Assembly (NCBI GenBank): GCA_037176885.1
Contig: JAWWNJ010000276.1
Span: 1-64,000 of the forward strand
Length of the DNA stretch: 64,000 nucleotides
From: Favolaschia claudopus
Taxonomy: Eukaryota; Basidiomycota; Agaricomycetes; Agaricales; Mycenaceae
Direction: 5' to 3'
The notes below the pieces were generated by a model. That model made no database searches. It saw nothing but the letters and a program-made list of their open reading frames with translations, and was not told the DNA's origin. Positions 21,338-32,258 of this stretch are shown piece after piece. The position numbers were made by a program, and so were the translations under genes. Position 1 is the stretch's first letter. Every line of letters begins with the position of its first letter.

Positions 21338-21467
21338 TAACAGTTCTGTAATGTGAAGTATAATGCAATTCATTGTATGCAGACCTTGGTGTCTAGTTTC
21401 CTAGACATCAGCTTGCTCCTATAAATAAGGGCAATATTAATATTCTTTCCGCTTTCAATGGTCACAT

Positions 21468-21921
21468 TAGAGAGTTTGCGGTGAGCCGCCAGAAGCCACC
21501 TGGTGGCTCCAACGGCATGCGGATTGGAGCGGCTATGCTGTCTGGCGGCTCGTTTGACGGCTGGTAAGACTGGTTCAAATTTCGTTTTGCGAGTCTATTC
21601 TTAGAACTTAGTCATCTCTATATTGAACCATACACACGCGAAGAAAATTGGACCCGAAAATCTGACGCTATCGCACATTCGAGCTCAAGACTTCGGTTGA
21701 CGCTGGAAATTGCTTCAATCCAAAACAATTATGCACGTTTGGACAAGGAACTCTCATTGGCTGAAGGTATAATCAAGTATGCAAGGTACCCAACCTCAAA
21801 ATTGTGCTAAGGAACGCGCGCGACGAGCCGTCAAACGAGCCGCCACATGACGTAGCCGCTCCAATCCGCATGCCGTTGGAGCCACCAGGTGGCTTCTGGC
21901 GGCTCACCGCAAACTCTCTCT
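21468..21921. mobile_element. TAGAG...TTTGCGG family element, 454 bp (unoccupied form)
   Basis: Ends TAGAGAGTTTGCGGTGAGCC and ...CACCGCAAACTCTCT, with the same GAGCCGCCAGAAGCCACCTG palindrome as 12546-13535. Near 21630 it keeps the intact site that is occupied by the 536-bp insertion in the other copy. Confidence 0.75.
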
Positions 21922-22232
21922 TATATTGACTTCAACTCACCCAAATGAGAGTGAATATAGTCATGCAGTTTGCAGCATGCTAGATATCAAGGTGAGCTAT
22001 TGCCTGCTACGCAAGACATATACTATTATTCCCAATATCACGCAGATGAAAAGCAGTGCAGTTGCTCTCTCATGCGGAGATAATGATATCATTCATCTCA
22101 TAATTCCACAAAGTTCAATTAGAATATGGTTCCATGGTTGACACCTGGAACTTAAGGGCCAATAATAATAATATATTGTGCAGACTCCAAACCAACACTG
22201 AACTTTGAGAGCTGAGACCAAGCTGCAAGCAA
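21922..22232. other. no gene recognised
   Basis: AT-rich. The last 80 bp look like a diverged first unit of the tandem repeat that follows. Confidence 0.4.
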
Positions 22233-22790
22233 GATTATTATTATTGTTCCCTGTCAGCAGAACCCAAGGTGGCGGGTGCACTATTAATATTTAGGCAACT
22301 TGGATGGCAAGCTGACTCCTAGATATCAGCACTAGTAATATTAACCTGTCCCGAGGGCTGACACCAAGCCACTAGCGCGATTATTATTATCATTCCCTGT
22401 CAGCAGAACCCAAGCTGGTGGGTGCACTATTAATAGTCTAGGCAACTTGAATGTCAAGCTGACTCCTAGGTATCAGCACTAGTAATATTAACCTGTCCCG
22501 AGGGCTGACACCAAGCCACTAGCGCGATTATTATTATCATTCCCTGTCAGCAGAACCCAAGCTGGTGGGTGCACTATTAATATTCTAGGCAACTTGGATG
22601 GCAAGCTGACTCCGGGGTATCAGCACTAATAATATTAACCTGTCCCGAGAGCTGACACCAAGCCACTAGCGCGATTATTATTATCATTCCCTGTCAGCAG
22701 AACCAATGATGGTAGGTTGCAGTATTAATATTTAGGCAACTAGGATGGCAAGCTGAGCTGAAGGGTTCAAGAGGAATGATATTAATGTAT
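22233..22790 (+). repeat. tandem repeat, 146-147 bp period, about 3.7 units
   Basis: Units begin GATTATTATTAT(C/T)(A/G)TTCCC at 22233, 22379, 22526 and 22673, giving periods of 146, 147 and 147 bp. Each contains CCTGTCAGCAGAACCCAAG, a GTGCACTATTAATA block and AGTAATATTAACCTGTCCCG. Units 2 and 3 are nearly identical; unit 1 and the tail are diverged. No open frame spans the array. Confidence 0.85.
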
Positions 22791-23169
22791 TCACATGCAC
22801 ATATACAGCAGCTACAGACTACTAGGGATAGATGAAAATATTGTTTTTCTCCCCACAGCAGCCAACACCTGATATTCAGGGCAGGCACTATTGTTCCTCT
22901 ACTTTATAGTCTGCTGCAACCCACACTAAAGAGGTTCTAATATTGTAGCCCAGCAGACCCTGGTTTGCAGGGAGTTATTTATTGATTTATGAGCCTTTCT
23001 CTTAGTGCTAAGCTATGACCTAGGCAGATAGGGCAAATAATATTATTGTTGGGCCTGGAAGACAATATTAATCCCCCTAGCTACCAGGTGTCAGCTGTAA
23101 ATCCGGCGGAATCCGGGGAGCCCTAGCAGCTAGCCAGTAATCGTTTGTAGGGGACCTGATGTCTAGGGC
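22791..23169. other. no gene recognised
   Basis: AT-rich stretch with scattered AATATTA motifs resembling parts of the upstream tandem repeat. Confidence 0.4.
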
Positions 23170-24230
23170 AATATGGACTGCAGGCACTGATCCAGAGGTG
23201 GTAACGGGGCCAATTCCAGCCAGCCAATTCCAGCCAAACCGATTCCATTTTCAAGAAGCTTCGGCGGGTGCGCAGTAGCTCAGCGAGCTTCTGCTCAATC
23301 TGCTCTTGCCAGCTTGCATGTCTGCCTCCGCACGGAACCATTGAACACGATCACCTGGAATTTATTTGTAAGCTCCCATGAACTGAGAACGTTGATCGCA
23401 ACATACCCTCACCTGCCCAAGCATCCATCTCTTCGTCTGTCATTCTGATGTACTTGCCTAGGTTCCAAATCCAACCGCCCCTCCCTCCACATTGCTTCTT
23501 CGGCCGCAAGTTCATCAAGTCCGAGCTTTTTTCTATCAGCCGCATCGAAATCCGACGGAATATACAGACATTCAAGCTGAAGCGCTAGCGGTTTCAAGGC
23601 CTGAGCTGCAGCTCTATCTCCAATCTTTGGCACGATCTGTGTTTGAACTTTTCGGAACTCTACGATCTGTGTGCGCAGTTTGGTGGTAAGTTTTTCAATT
23701 TCGGTTTTTCGGGATTGAAGTTCGTGTTCGGAAGTATCCTTGATCAGATTGGCTAGTTTCCGCCTGAGCAATCCATGGTGAGATAGACATTTCCTTCTTG
23801 AAACAAATGCTTACTGATTTTCTTGGATTTTTATTGCGGAGTCCAGAAAGCGAGCAATCTTGCTTTTCGGAACCATGCTGGATTTGAAATTCTCTTGGTC
23901 ATTGAGAATTTTCTCATAAATTGCTTTCTGAGAGGGCACTGCGGAATTTTCATGAGAGAGACTACACAGCAATTCAAATCCAACCTTACCTTTGGTCGTA
24001 TCATGCTGGTATACGCCAACGGCCTCTTTTCCAAGTCTTGACGGAGTACGTGAAAGGCCTTGCCATTGTGGAACATTTTCACTGTAAGAGATGCTCAATG
24101 CAATGAAATGGTTCCGCTTTTCAGTGTATTTTGTCTTCGCATCCTCAATGTCCTCGGCGAGATCAAAGACTAGAAAAAGTTGTGAGCTAAATGACAGCGG
24201 ATAATTTTCGAGGTCTTTGTATGGTTCCAA
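23170..24230 (-). pseudogene. KDZ-type transposase C-terminal region, decayed
   Basis: Read on the minus strand, an exon ending near 23813 (FLDSAIKIQENQ) joins across a GTAAGC...CTCAG intron to RKLANLIKDTSEHELQSRKT and IPSDFDAADRKKLGLDELAA, then AEEAMWREG. This is the coiled-coil region of KDZ proteins that leads to the LGL...L..E..WREG block. After a deletion or frameshift come LGKYIRMTDEEMDAW and, over another intron, DRVQWFRAEADM and EQKLAELLRTRRSF, again KDZ tail blocks in the expected order. At least one 1-nt indel near 23310 and a loss of about 60 codons are implied. The upstream exon (to 24230) is open but not recognisable. Confidence 0.6.
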
Positions 24231-25211
24231 TCTCCGTGATGAGCAATCAACGTGTCTTGCCGGTGACCGGGGTTCATTTGACGAGTATGTATGCGGCCCC
24301 AGCTGATTCGACTCAGGCCAGTAATTGTTCTATTCTGATTTGTTAATCATGGTTAATCCCAGATTTGACAGTTGAACAAATGCGAATCGTGCAAGCCTTG
24401 AAACCCAGTCAAAACCGGTCATGCTGGCATATGCCCAGATCGGCTGATTTTGACTTGCTGAGATCTGCTGGTTTCTGCAGCCTCGACTTTTTCTTCACGA
24501 AAAAAAAGCAGAAAACTATTGTCTAGAGATAAAATAAATAAAACTGTCTCCCATCCGGACTTCACAAAATTTACAAAGTTTTGAACACAGGCGGCGAGAA
24601 CATGATGTCATAGCCGCTGTCGGACTTTGAAATGCTTCTTCTTCTGCTATCACCACGATGGCCCCTCTGCCAACTACTGTTCAAATCGACATGGGGGGTG
24701 CACGTGACGCGTGACGCGCCTGAACCAATTCGGTCCTGGCGTGGTGTGACAGGGCACAAATTTTCGACAACCCCCAGTCTCGCGAGGAGGAGCCTGAAAA
24801 CATTTAGTATGTGAGTCTGCATTTTTTACGCGAGGACTGGGAATGCGGTGGAGAGATTTTATACCTTGAGCAAAAAAAACCGCATTTCAGGCCGAGAATT
24901 CGGTTGAAAATCACTTCAAGTGGAAAATTTAGAAGAAACTGAACATGAGAAGTCAAGAAAACACATCAGAGGGCCCATACTACTAGCAAAGTGATTTTTT
25001 GAGCAAAATCCCAATTTGGAGGATTTTTGCGAACCGAGCGGCCCATTCGACAATGGCCCGTGTGAGGCGTGACACAGGGCAAAAATTCGGTTCGACAGAG
25101 GTGGGTGTGACGCGTGATTAACGATTTGAACGTAATTGTACAGTACTCTCCCTCGAGCGTGTCGTTGCTGGTCTATCTTACGCCTTCTATATGCCTCTGG
25201 CATCGTGTAAT
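24231..25211. other. no gene; one arm of a distant inverted repeat
   Basis: 24404-24434 (CCCAGTCAAAACCGGTCATG...) is exactly inverted at 27024-27054. Around 24700 and 25070-25145 GTGACGCGTGA-type sequences resemble the TA-flanked MITEs at 41418 and 59342, indicating broken copies. Confidence 0.5.
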
Positions 25212-26830
25212 CGGGTCTCCCTCTCCAAATATCCCCTCAAAATGCCCGCATTGTCCTGAGCGGCGAGGCTGGTTTGCTCTCGTCTCACCCTTTCGTATTC
25301 GTCCTTACGGATCCCGCCACCGTGTTATGTGGGTGCTCTATGCAGGTATGCTTGCCCTCTCTCCCCTGCCACCTTTGCCACTCACTTTATCTGCACGTTA
25401 CCCTCAGTAGCAGTTATGTCTCTATCCCCTGCATTCCACCGCACAGAATTGGTGGCGCTTCTGAGTCTTGAAGTGTATTTTCGGAGGCTTAATCCTAACC
25501 GTTAGTTCCCTGCAGATCGACCACTGAGGACGTAAAACCCCGTGAATTTCCCTTAGCCGTTGTGTGAATTTGATGATTCACTGCATTTTCAAGGGGATTC
25601 GAATTCACGTAGTTGAACATTCACTTACCTGATTCACGTAGCTTGTATGGGTCCTGTCAAGTACGTGAATTTCCCCTGAACATATCGTGAATGAAATGTG
25701 TGAATCCGAGCTAAGTACTGGACTGGTATCCGAACTCCGTGAAATTCCCTCAAGAATCAAGTGAAGTAATATACCCTCAAATTGGCCCAAAAAATGACAT
25801 TCCAAGCTCCGGGACCATTCCTTGAAATTCACTCAACAACCCCGTGAAATTCGGGGTCAAAGGTGGCCCGAGCAAGGTACATGGTTCTGGTCATCAGTAC
25901 TGGTTATTTCCACATAAGGTAAAGACAGTCAATGCGACTGTAATTAGGGAACCTTGTGACTTAGAATCAAAATAGTAGAGTAAATGGAATGTCAGAGTAT
26001 TAGCGCAACAACAACTTGAAGCAATCTGTAGAAGGAAGGCAACAGAGAGGACTGCTTGGCCCAAGCGGCAAATTAGCATTTTCACCCCTTTTGACTTGAT
26101 TTTCATGGACTTTACAAGTGAAATATAAGAGTATTGTACGTGAATAGGAACCAAGTGAATCCTTTTTCATGAGAACTTCACATGAAATTCACTCCAAAAC
26201 TAAGTGAATGAACCCCATGAAACGTTCCATTCACTTAGTCCAACTACGTGAATTGAACTGGGTGAAATTCACAACTTCCCAGTGAAACTCACCTGGTTCT
26301 CGGATGAATTTCCCCCGAAAATGAGGTGAATCAACTAGGTGAAATTCACGGGGTTTGCCGGCCACAGTGCGACGGACAGCAGGTGGTCGGATGCGCTCTA
26401 CCGGTGAGTTTGCAATTTCCATGTTTCATGCTCCCATCTCGAAGTTGCACTCTCCCTCGCAGGAAACCAATATCTCCACCCACACCATTACTCACTCGTG
26501 GTAAGTCGTAGATTTGGATATCGAACCTCTTCGGTATGTCTGTATCTTCGTTCCTGTACTTGTCCTGATCTTCTCGTAGGTGCTACCTCGCATATCATCC
26601 GCGATGGCCGTTACCCACGCCGCCTACAACACATGGCGGGAGGCTCGTTCGCCTCCAGTTCGCCTCCAAGACAGGCCGGTTTCTACAGCGGCAGGTGTAG
26701 GGCAAGGGCTTGGGAGGGTCATGCGCGCTTGGGGAAGGTCTGGATGACTGGCGTGTGGTATGGGAGTCGCTGCGCAGTGGACTCGGGCTACGGGAGTGGC
26801 GTTGAGGGTCGCGGTAGTGCACAATACGTG
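25212..26830 (+). pseudogene. possible gene interrupted by a CACTG element (weak model)
   Basis: Exon-like pieces with canonical borders occur on both sides of the 25522-26369 element: a frame ending at 25345 before GTATGC (ARIVLSGEAGLLSSHPFVFV); the codons for ID at 25516-25521 after a GCAG acceptor; then, immediately right of the element, the same frame continues GQQVVGCALP to a GTGAGT donor at 26404; an exon 26463-26500; and one starting at 26580 after CTCGTAG. The target duplication CGAC lies in the split exon. The product is not recognised and phases between the first and second pieces are not resolved. Confidence 0.3.
25522..26369. mobile_element. CACTG-ended (CACTA-like) non-autonomous element 1
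   Basis: Left end CACTGAGGACGTAAAACCCC, right end inverted ...GGGGTTTGCCGGCCACAGTG. CGAC lies on both sides (25518-25521, 26370-26373). The interior is packed with GTGAATT/GTGAAATTCAC repeats in both orientations near both ends, as expected for subterminal transposase-binding repeats of CACTA elements. No transposase. Related to 41285-42425. Confidence 0.75.
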
Positions 26831-27180
26831 TAGGTAGAGGCGCAATGAATATTATTTTATCAATACAATTGTGTGCCCGCTTTCGCAGAGTCAATATCAG
26901 CAGACCATAGCAGGTGCAGCAGAATGCAGCAACTCCCAGCAGAAGCCAGCACATTTTTCACCTACTTCCTAAAAAGTTGCTGGTTTCTGCTGACAACAGG
27001 ACAGCAGAAATCAACGGAACCGAGCATATGCCAGCATGACCGGTTTTGACTGGGCTTGAAAAAGAGAATTTTCTCTGCTTCTGTGTCATCTTCGCAACTA
27101 TCATACAATTTGTTTTGTTAATCAGTGATTAATCGGAATTCTCAAGCCCGTATCTTTTGGAGTACGTCGGCTCGAATGTA

Positions 27181-27355
27181 CTGTACCGATCTGTATGGAG
27201 GCAACGCTCTGAGGTGCGTTACGCGCCGTTGCTAGCCTTTCATGTTAATTTGCTGTGCAAAAGCAGTGCAAAATTACCATATATGGGACAATTTGTAAGC
27301 AAAAATGGCTCTGCGTTATGCGTTATGTTGCTACCATACATACATATCGGTACAG
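27181..27355. mobile_element. TA-flanked MITE, CTGTACCGAT family
   Basis: TIRs CTGTACCGATCTGTATGG and the inverted CATACATATCGGTACAG, with TA on each side (27179-27180, 27356-27357). Similar CTGTAC termini occur at 41418-41572 and 59342-59835. It fits a Tc1/mariner derivative. Confidence 0.7.
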
Positions 27356-28551
27356 TAATGTGCTTCTCTGTTTATCTCCTCTGTTTATCGGTTCAACTTG
27401 ATCTGTTAATCAGAGATCATCAGTGTTAAAGGGCTGACTCTAAGGCTCCAATTGTTTAATTTATGTTTACGGTCGGTCACAAACTAAACATAAACCCAAG
27501 AAAACCGTTTATAAACCGTTTAAATAGTTCATAAATAATTACCTACAGGCCCAAAAACACGAAATACTCGCTCTGACGTCGCATACAGTCTATCTAGAAC
27601 TTGAGATAACCCGCTTTGATCCACATCTTCGTGAGCATGGCCTGAGTGATTGTCTCCGCCTTCATGGATGACCGCGCCTCGTGACAGAGATGCCGCGAAC
27701 GAGAAAATAGGCGCTCGACTGACACACTAGTCGCTGGAATGGCTGGAAAGTCTCGCGCCATCCGCGAAACGACGGGAAAATGAACGCCAAATTCCTAGGA
27801 GATTTTTCTTAACCGAGTAACAAGCTGATCATTATATAGAACTTACCTTCCACCAAGTCAGAGGTGCTTGAGGCGTTCCTCGGCCGTAAGTGATCGGTGC
27901 CGCAAAGAAGAGTTGCAGTTCACCAATCTGCTGGGCGGGAAGAAGCCCCTCCGCATTGTCGAAGGAGCAAAGCTGATCGAGGAAGGATGTCGGCTGCTTG
28001 GAAACAGAAGGTGCCGCGGCGGGGTTGTCGATATGCCGTTCGTCGTCAAAGATCTTTTTGTAGCTTTCATAGGCGTGCTCGACAAGCGCCTTGGCTTTCT
28101 TCATTCGCTCCTCTCCATCCGATTGGCTGGCAAACCATGAGAGGCCGAGACATGGGTGGAGAACTAAGAATCCTCAGGACAAGCCGAATGAAAGCGGGCT
28201 TAAGGATAGCACATACCGGTCGCAATGACATAGAATTGGGACTTTTGAACCTTGTCGTAGTAGTCGCGAAGTTTAGCGAGCCCCGCACGAGCGGCAATGC
28301 GAAGGGAGAAGGGAAGTACCGCGTTTTCAGATGTAGCGGTAAGGTGCGAGAGCATCAGCTCGTACATGGGTAAGACCCATGACAGTGTCGGCGTCTTGGA
28401 TTGCGACATTTGCAAGGTTACATTTGTGAATATCTAGTATGTTTTTAGTCGGTCAAAAGATGGAAACAGAGTTCATTCAACTTCACGCACCTTCAAGTGA
28501 TCACCTAATTTTTCAAGCATGTTCCACTCCCTTTGACCAAGGAACAGTGCA

Positions 28552-28589
28552 TTGAACTCGGCGTGGTCAATTGAACTCGGCGTGGTCAA
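28552..28589 (-). repeat. 19-bp tandem duplication inactivating the hAT transposase
   Basis: TTGAACTCGGCGTGGTCAA occurs twice without a spacer (28552-28570, 28571-28589). Removing one unit restores phase between exon 9 and its neighbours; with both, translation stops at once. The two units are identical, so the event is recent or the second unit is under no decay yet. Confidence 0.9.
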
Positions 28590-30432
28590 GAACCCACTGG
28601 TCAAGCGCCTGCAAAACATCAGCCTAGGTCATCGTCACAGAAGTTTAAATACAACTTACTGAGCGTAGAAGTCGGGCGCGAGTGATCATCGCCTCGGTAT
28701 AATTCCACCGATGCTTGACGTCCCGGACCGGAAGCAAAGCAGCGAGCTTTCTGTGTGGTGCGTGCATTTGATTTTTGAACTTCGCGTCGGCGATGCGGCG
28801 GAAGCTACGACGCCTCTGCGGTGACGAGCAGATTTTCGTTGTGATGAGTCGCAGCTGGCACAACGAATGAGTAGAATACCATGCAACGGAAATAACACGC
28901 ACCTTCTTGAGAGGCGAGAGGTTGGCGTATTCATCAGCGAGCTCATCGACGAGGATGGCATCGGCCTTGTCGATTCTGCCAGCCTCTATTACCTCGTCAT
29001 CTTCATCTTCTTCATCCTCATCCGCTTCTTTCTCCATGGACAGCTGAACAGGGTCGCAGTCAGCGTCATAATGAATCGGCTGGTCCTTTGTGGATTCGAA
29101 GTAGTCGTCGTTTTCGGGATCGGCAGCCTCGTCGAGAGCGGACAAGAATTTCTGGACAACTAAATTGATGACGTGGGCAATACAACGAATCTGGGAGTTG
29201 AGAGGATTGAACGGAATGTTAAACTTCTCCCTGAGGAGCCTCGCCAATGCCTCCACAAGAATTTTATTTGACGCCACGTTGTCTAGAGTCAGAGAGATGG
29301 TGTAAAGGGAAGATAAGCTCGCAAATAAATCATAGGAGATCAAAGAACTTATCTTCTCGAGCGCCCTTAACTTTGAGAGACACTCCGCAAGGCCATACGC
29401 TGCATACTGGCCCTCGTGCTCCTTATCCTCGATGGCATGGAAGTCGACAACACGTTCAATGAGGTTCCACTCTTCGTCGATCCAATTCAGGATTGTACCG
29501 GCGAAGGTGTACTGCATGGAACGGGTGGTCCACGTATCCGTCGAAGCCGCGATCTTCGATTTGACTATCTATGATAGCGTCAGCTGATACAGAAAGAGAA
29601 TACCGACCCTCACCTTCAAATCTTTCATGACATGTTCATGCATCTCGCAAAAGATACGCGCGAGGGTGTTGCGAACCGTTGTGTCACTCGGAAGCTCCCA
29701 CTTGACCTGCATATACTGAAAGAGACGATGGATCCCGTCTGTCTGCCCCGTAGTGAACGGAAGATCGTCTTCGAGCAGCCATGCAGCGAAGACTTTGTAG
29801 AAACCACCCTGGGTGCGACGAACAGCGGGGTCCAGCTTACCCTCGAGGAGGAAAGCTTCCATGATCTTTGCGCTCGCAACGGAAACTCCACGCGTCTCGC
29901 CCGGTTTGGTAGTGTTAGGGATGGGCTCGTCTCCGTGCGCTCGGCGATGTGTTGCCAGATTACCGATCTTGGGCTTCACGGGGTCATCGTCGAAGGTACC
30001 GGAGTTAATACTGCGTTCGAATGTATATGCGCTTGCATGCAAAAGAATGAGCTTCATATGAGGTAGCGGAAATAAACGTACGCACGTTGGGCAATGCAAG
30101 CATTGAAACTCCCAGCGCTTACCGCTTGCGTTCGTGATCATAGCTGGGGCGCGATAGTGAAGGCGGGTGTCGCTTTTAGGGCCGCGTTTGCCGCGTTTCT
30201 TCTCCGGTGCTTCGTCGTCGTCGATTTCGATAACCTCGGGTAATGGAGGTGCTGCGGCGCTGGCTTTGCTGGTTTTGGTTGTCGAGGCAGCAGCAGGCTT
30301 CTGGGAATTAATAAATACAAAGTGTGCAGGAAGTAAAAAAAGAGAACAGACAGCAGAAGCACTGCTTTCGGTAACAACCAGCTTGCGCTTTCGCGGATTC
30401 TGCACACAATGAGTAACGCGTAAAGATAACGA

Positions 30433-31260
30433 TGTCGGAAAAATTGAAAAAGCCTGGTAAGGCCTTGGACTGCCTTGGAGCACCTAACGGCCTTACAAGG
30501 CCTAATAAGGTTCGAGGGGTGACCTTATAACGTGTGATAAGGTCTGGTTAGGTCTTCCCAGGCTGACTTCCCGGAGGTTACAAAACTGAGTTGGGGTTGT
30601 TAGAGACATGGTAGGTGTGGTTTTGTTGCATCTTTTTCGGCCGAAAATTCAGAGTTGTATTGTTTTTGATAATTTGTGCTGTGGTTGTATGCCAAGATGG
30701 CTGATTTGAATTTCAAAGTATGTAGGGGATCATATACTCATGTGTAGTGAATCACCAGTCAATGTACGAGCAATATCTTGAGTTGTGGTATGGGGGTATC
30801 CGAGAGCTACGCCATATATGGAACAAAATTTCTCTCTGTGTAAAGCTATCTTAGCATAGCAGTATTATGCATTTCCATTGTTTTATTCGCACTGCAGAGG
30901 TCGAGCGTTCGATTCTCGCAAGCAACCAGGAATTAATTGTTAGAGTCAGCATCGTAGTACAATAGAAATAGATAGTGTGGTATTAGAAAGTCAAGACAAG
31001 GTGCAAGCAGACACCTTACAAAGAAGGTGAAGTGGTAATACTTTTGCTTAACCCCGCCGAACATGCCTTGTAAGGCCTTACAAGCCTCATTAGGCCCTAT
31101 AAGGTCCATTATGTGTTATAAGGCCCTATATGTGTTATAAGGCCCTATATGTAGTATTTGGTACGTATTTAAACCTTGTAACCCTCCTTTTCCCCAACGG
31201 CCTTATTAGACCTTACAAGGCCTGCCCAGGCCCAACAACCCTTTTTTGATTTTTCCGACA
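30433..31260. mobile_element. 828-bp TGTCGG-ended element inside a hAT intron
   Basis: Ends TGTCGGAAAAAT and, inverted, ATTTTTCCGACA. Possible diverged 8-bp duplication GATAACGA/GAACACGA. Both ends carry clusters of AAGGCCTTACAAGGCC-type palindromes, and the centre holds a tRNA-like segment (30851-30921). Its position between exons 3 and 4 of the transposase means splicing could remove it. Ends match the element near 2171-3112. Confidence 0.75.
30851..30921 (+). ncRNA. tRNA-like segment with A-box and B-box
   Basis: TTAGCATAGCAGT resembles an A-box and can form a GCAT/ATGC D-arm. GTTCGATTC, 44 nt downstream, is a B-box in a CGAGC...TCTCG hairpin. The anticodon arm is not convincing. Equivalent in position to 2769-2830 in the related element. 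Confidence 0.3.
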
Positions 31261-32258
31261 GAACACGAAGCGCACCACAGGACTCGCGGGCTTTACCGCA
31301 TCTTCCATCGTAAAGTCATCGTCTTCTTCTTCTGAGAGAACCGGATCGCCGCGCTTCGGCGGCGCATAGTCTGGATCTTCATCGTCGCTGTTGGCAGCAT
31401 CTTTCTTCCCGCTTGATCTGGCGGCAGCTGCATTCGAGTTGGTTTTCGGACCGGCGGCGGGCTTGGGAGGATCTAGGAATGTGGAGGGGTCAACTGTGGT
31501 TGCGTGGGAAGGTAGTTTTGACATACTATTCACAGTCTTACTTGTCGCGACTCCAGAACGCTTCTTCGAAGGCTGAATCGCGTTCTCCCCGCTTGAAGAG
31601 AGTATGTGAATGAGGAGAAACAATTGAGATGATAATGAACGCACCAAAGAAATTCCATTTCATCAACAATCCGCTGCACTTTGATCTCGGCGAGGTCCAC
31701 AGGGTATTCAGGTGACTTCCAGTCTACTGCAGCGAGGTAGGTCGCAAGGAATGACATTCCACGCGACCCGCGACGAATGTGCACGAGACGGCCATTCTCT
31801 CGTTTGTCGGAGCCGAAAAGCGCGTCGAGCTTGCGGTTAAGAGAGCCCCAAGGACTATCCTCGATACCAGCTACCTCCGTGAGAATGCGGTGTAGGTCGT
31901 TATCGTCCGGCGTAGCTTCCTTGACAGAATCTGGCAGATGAGGGGCGAGAGCTTCTATCTTCTTGATGAGGGTGAGAATTCTCTTTGCTAAATGCGTGTC
32001 AGAAGACGCGTATTGACGCGTATCATCATCACGACTTACCATCCAAACCGCGTTTCTGGTCAGCGGTCAGTGGTTCAGAGTTGTTGGTATCAGAAATGCG
32101 AGCAGAGGGCAGAGCAGTTCGACGGGGACGCGCGTTGGCTGGCGCAGCGAGGGGAGGGGCGGACATCGTGGTCGTAAAAAACTGAAAAACGAAAATATAA
32201 ACCCATTTAATGGTTTAAAACAATTTTTAAACAAAACCGTTGGAGCCTTAGCTGACTC

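Larger units (their letters stand above)
24404..27054. repeat. 31-bp perfect inverted repeat pair, 2.6 kb apart
   Basis: Arms 24404-24434 and 27024-27054 are perfect inverted copies containing GTCAAAACCGGTCATGCTGG. Inside both, CTGCTGGTTTCTG-type repeats occur. The outer flanks also share TTTGTTAATCA. They may be the ends of one large element that now contains the CACTG element, or two separate insertions. Confidence 0.4.
27594..32166 (-). pseudogene. hAT transposase, 12 exons, frame broken by a 19-bp duplication
   Basis: Exons (descending): 32166-32040, 31987-31645, 31591-31276 (perhaps with a 48-nt intron inside), 30399-30352, 30300-30086, 30010-29614, 29568-28903, 28854-28660, 28608-28491, 28433-28217, 28163-27847, 27794-27594. 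All junctions keep phase, and without the duplication the product would be about 1030-1046 residues. A BED-type zinc finger (CLHC...HRRAH) lies near residues 345-374 after an acidic, Lys-rich nuclear-type segment. The RNase H-like core starts at ASTDTW (first catalytic Asp near 493), continues TLDNVASNK and CIAHVINLVVQ, has an acidic insertion, then VKHRWNYTEAMI and VLHPCLGLSWF. The hAT dimerisation domain is the last exon (ATSVSVERLFSRSRHL). In exon 9 a tandem 19-bp repeat (28552-28589) brings a TGA in frame after AEFN. Start chosen at the ATG whose exon splices in phase. Confidence 0.88.
27441..32250 (-). mobile_element. structurally complete hAT transposon, 4.8 kb
   Basis: The ends are TAAGGCTCCAA...GTTT and, inverted, ...AAACCGTTGGAGCCTTA. 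An exact 8-bp duplication GCTGACTC flanks it (27433-27440 and 32251-32258). The 8-bp duplication and TAAGG terminus are hAT hallmarks, and the element encodes one hAT transposase on the minus strand with short noncoding margins (about 150 bp downstream, 85 bp upstream). One intron contains an 828-bp insertion. A remnant ending in the same GTTGGAGCCTTA lies inside the Tnp2 gene at 51340-51448, perhaps a derivative. Confidence 0.9.
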
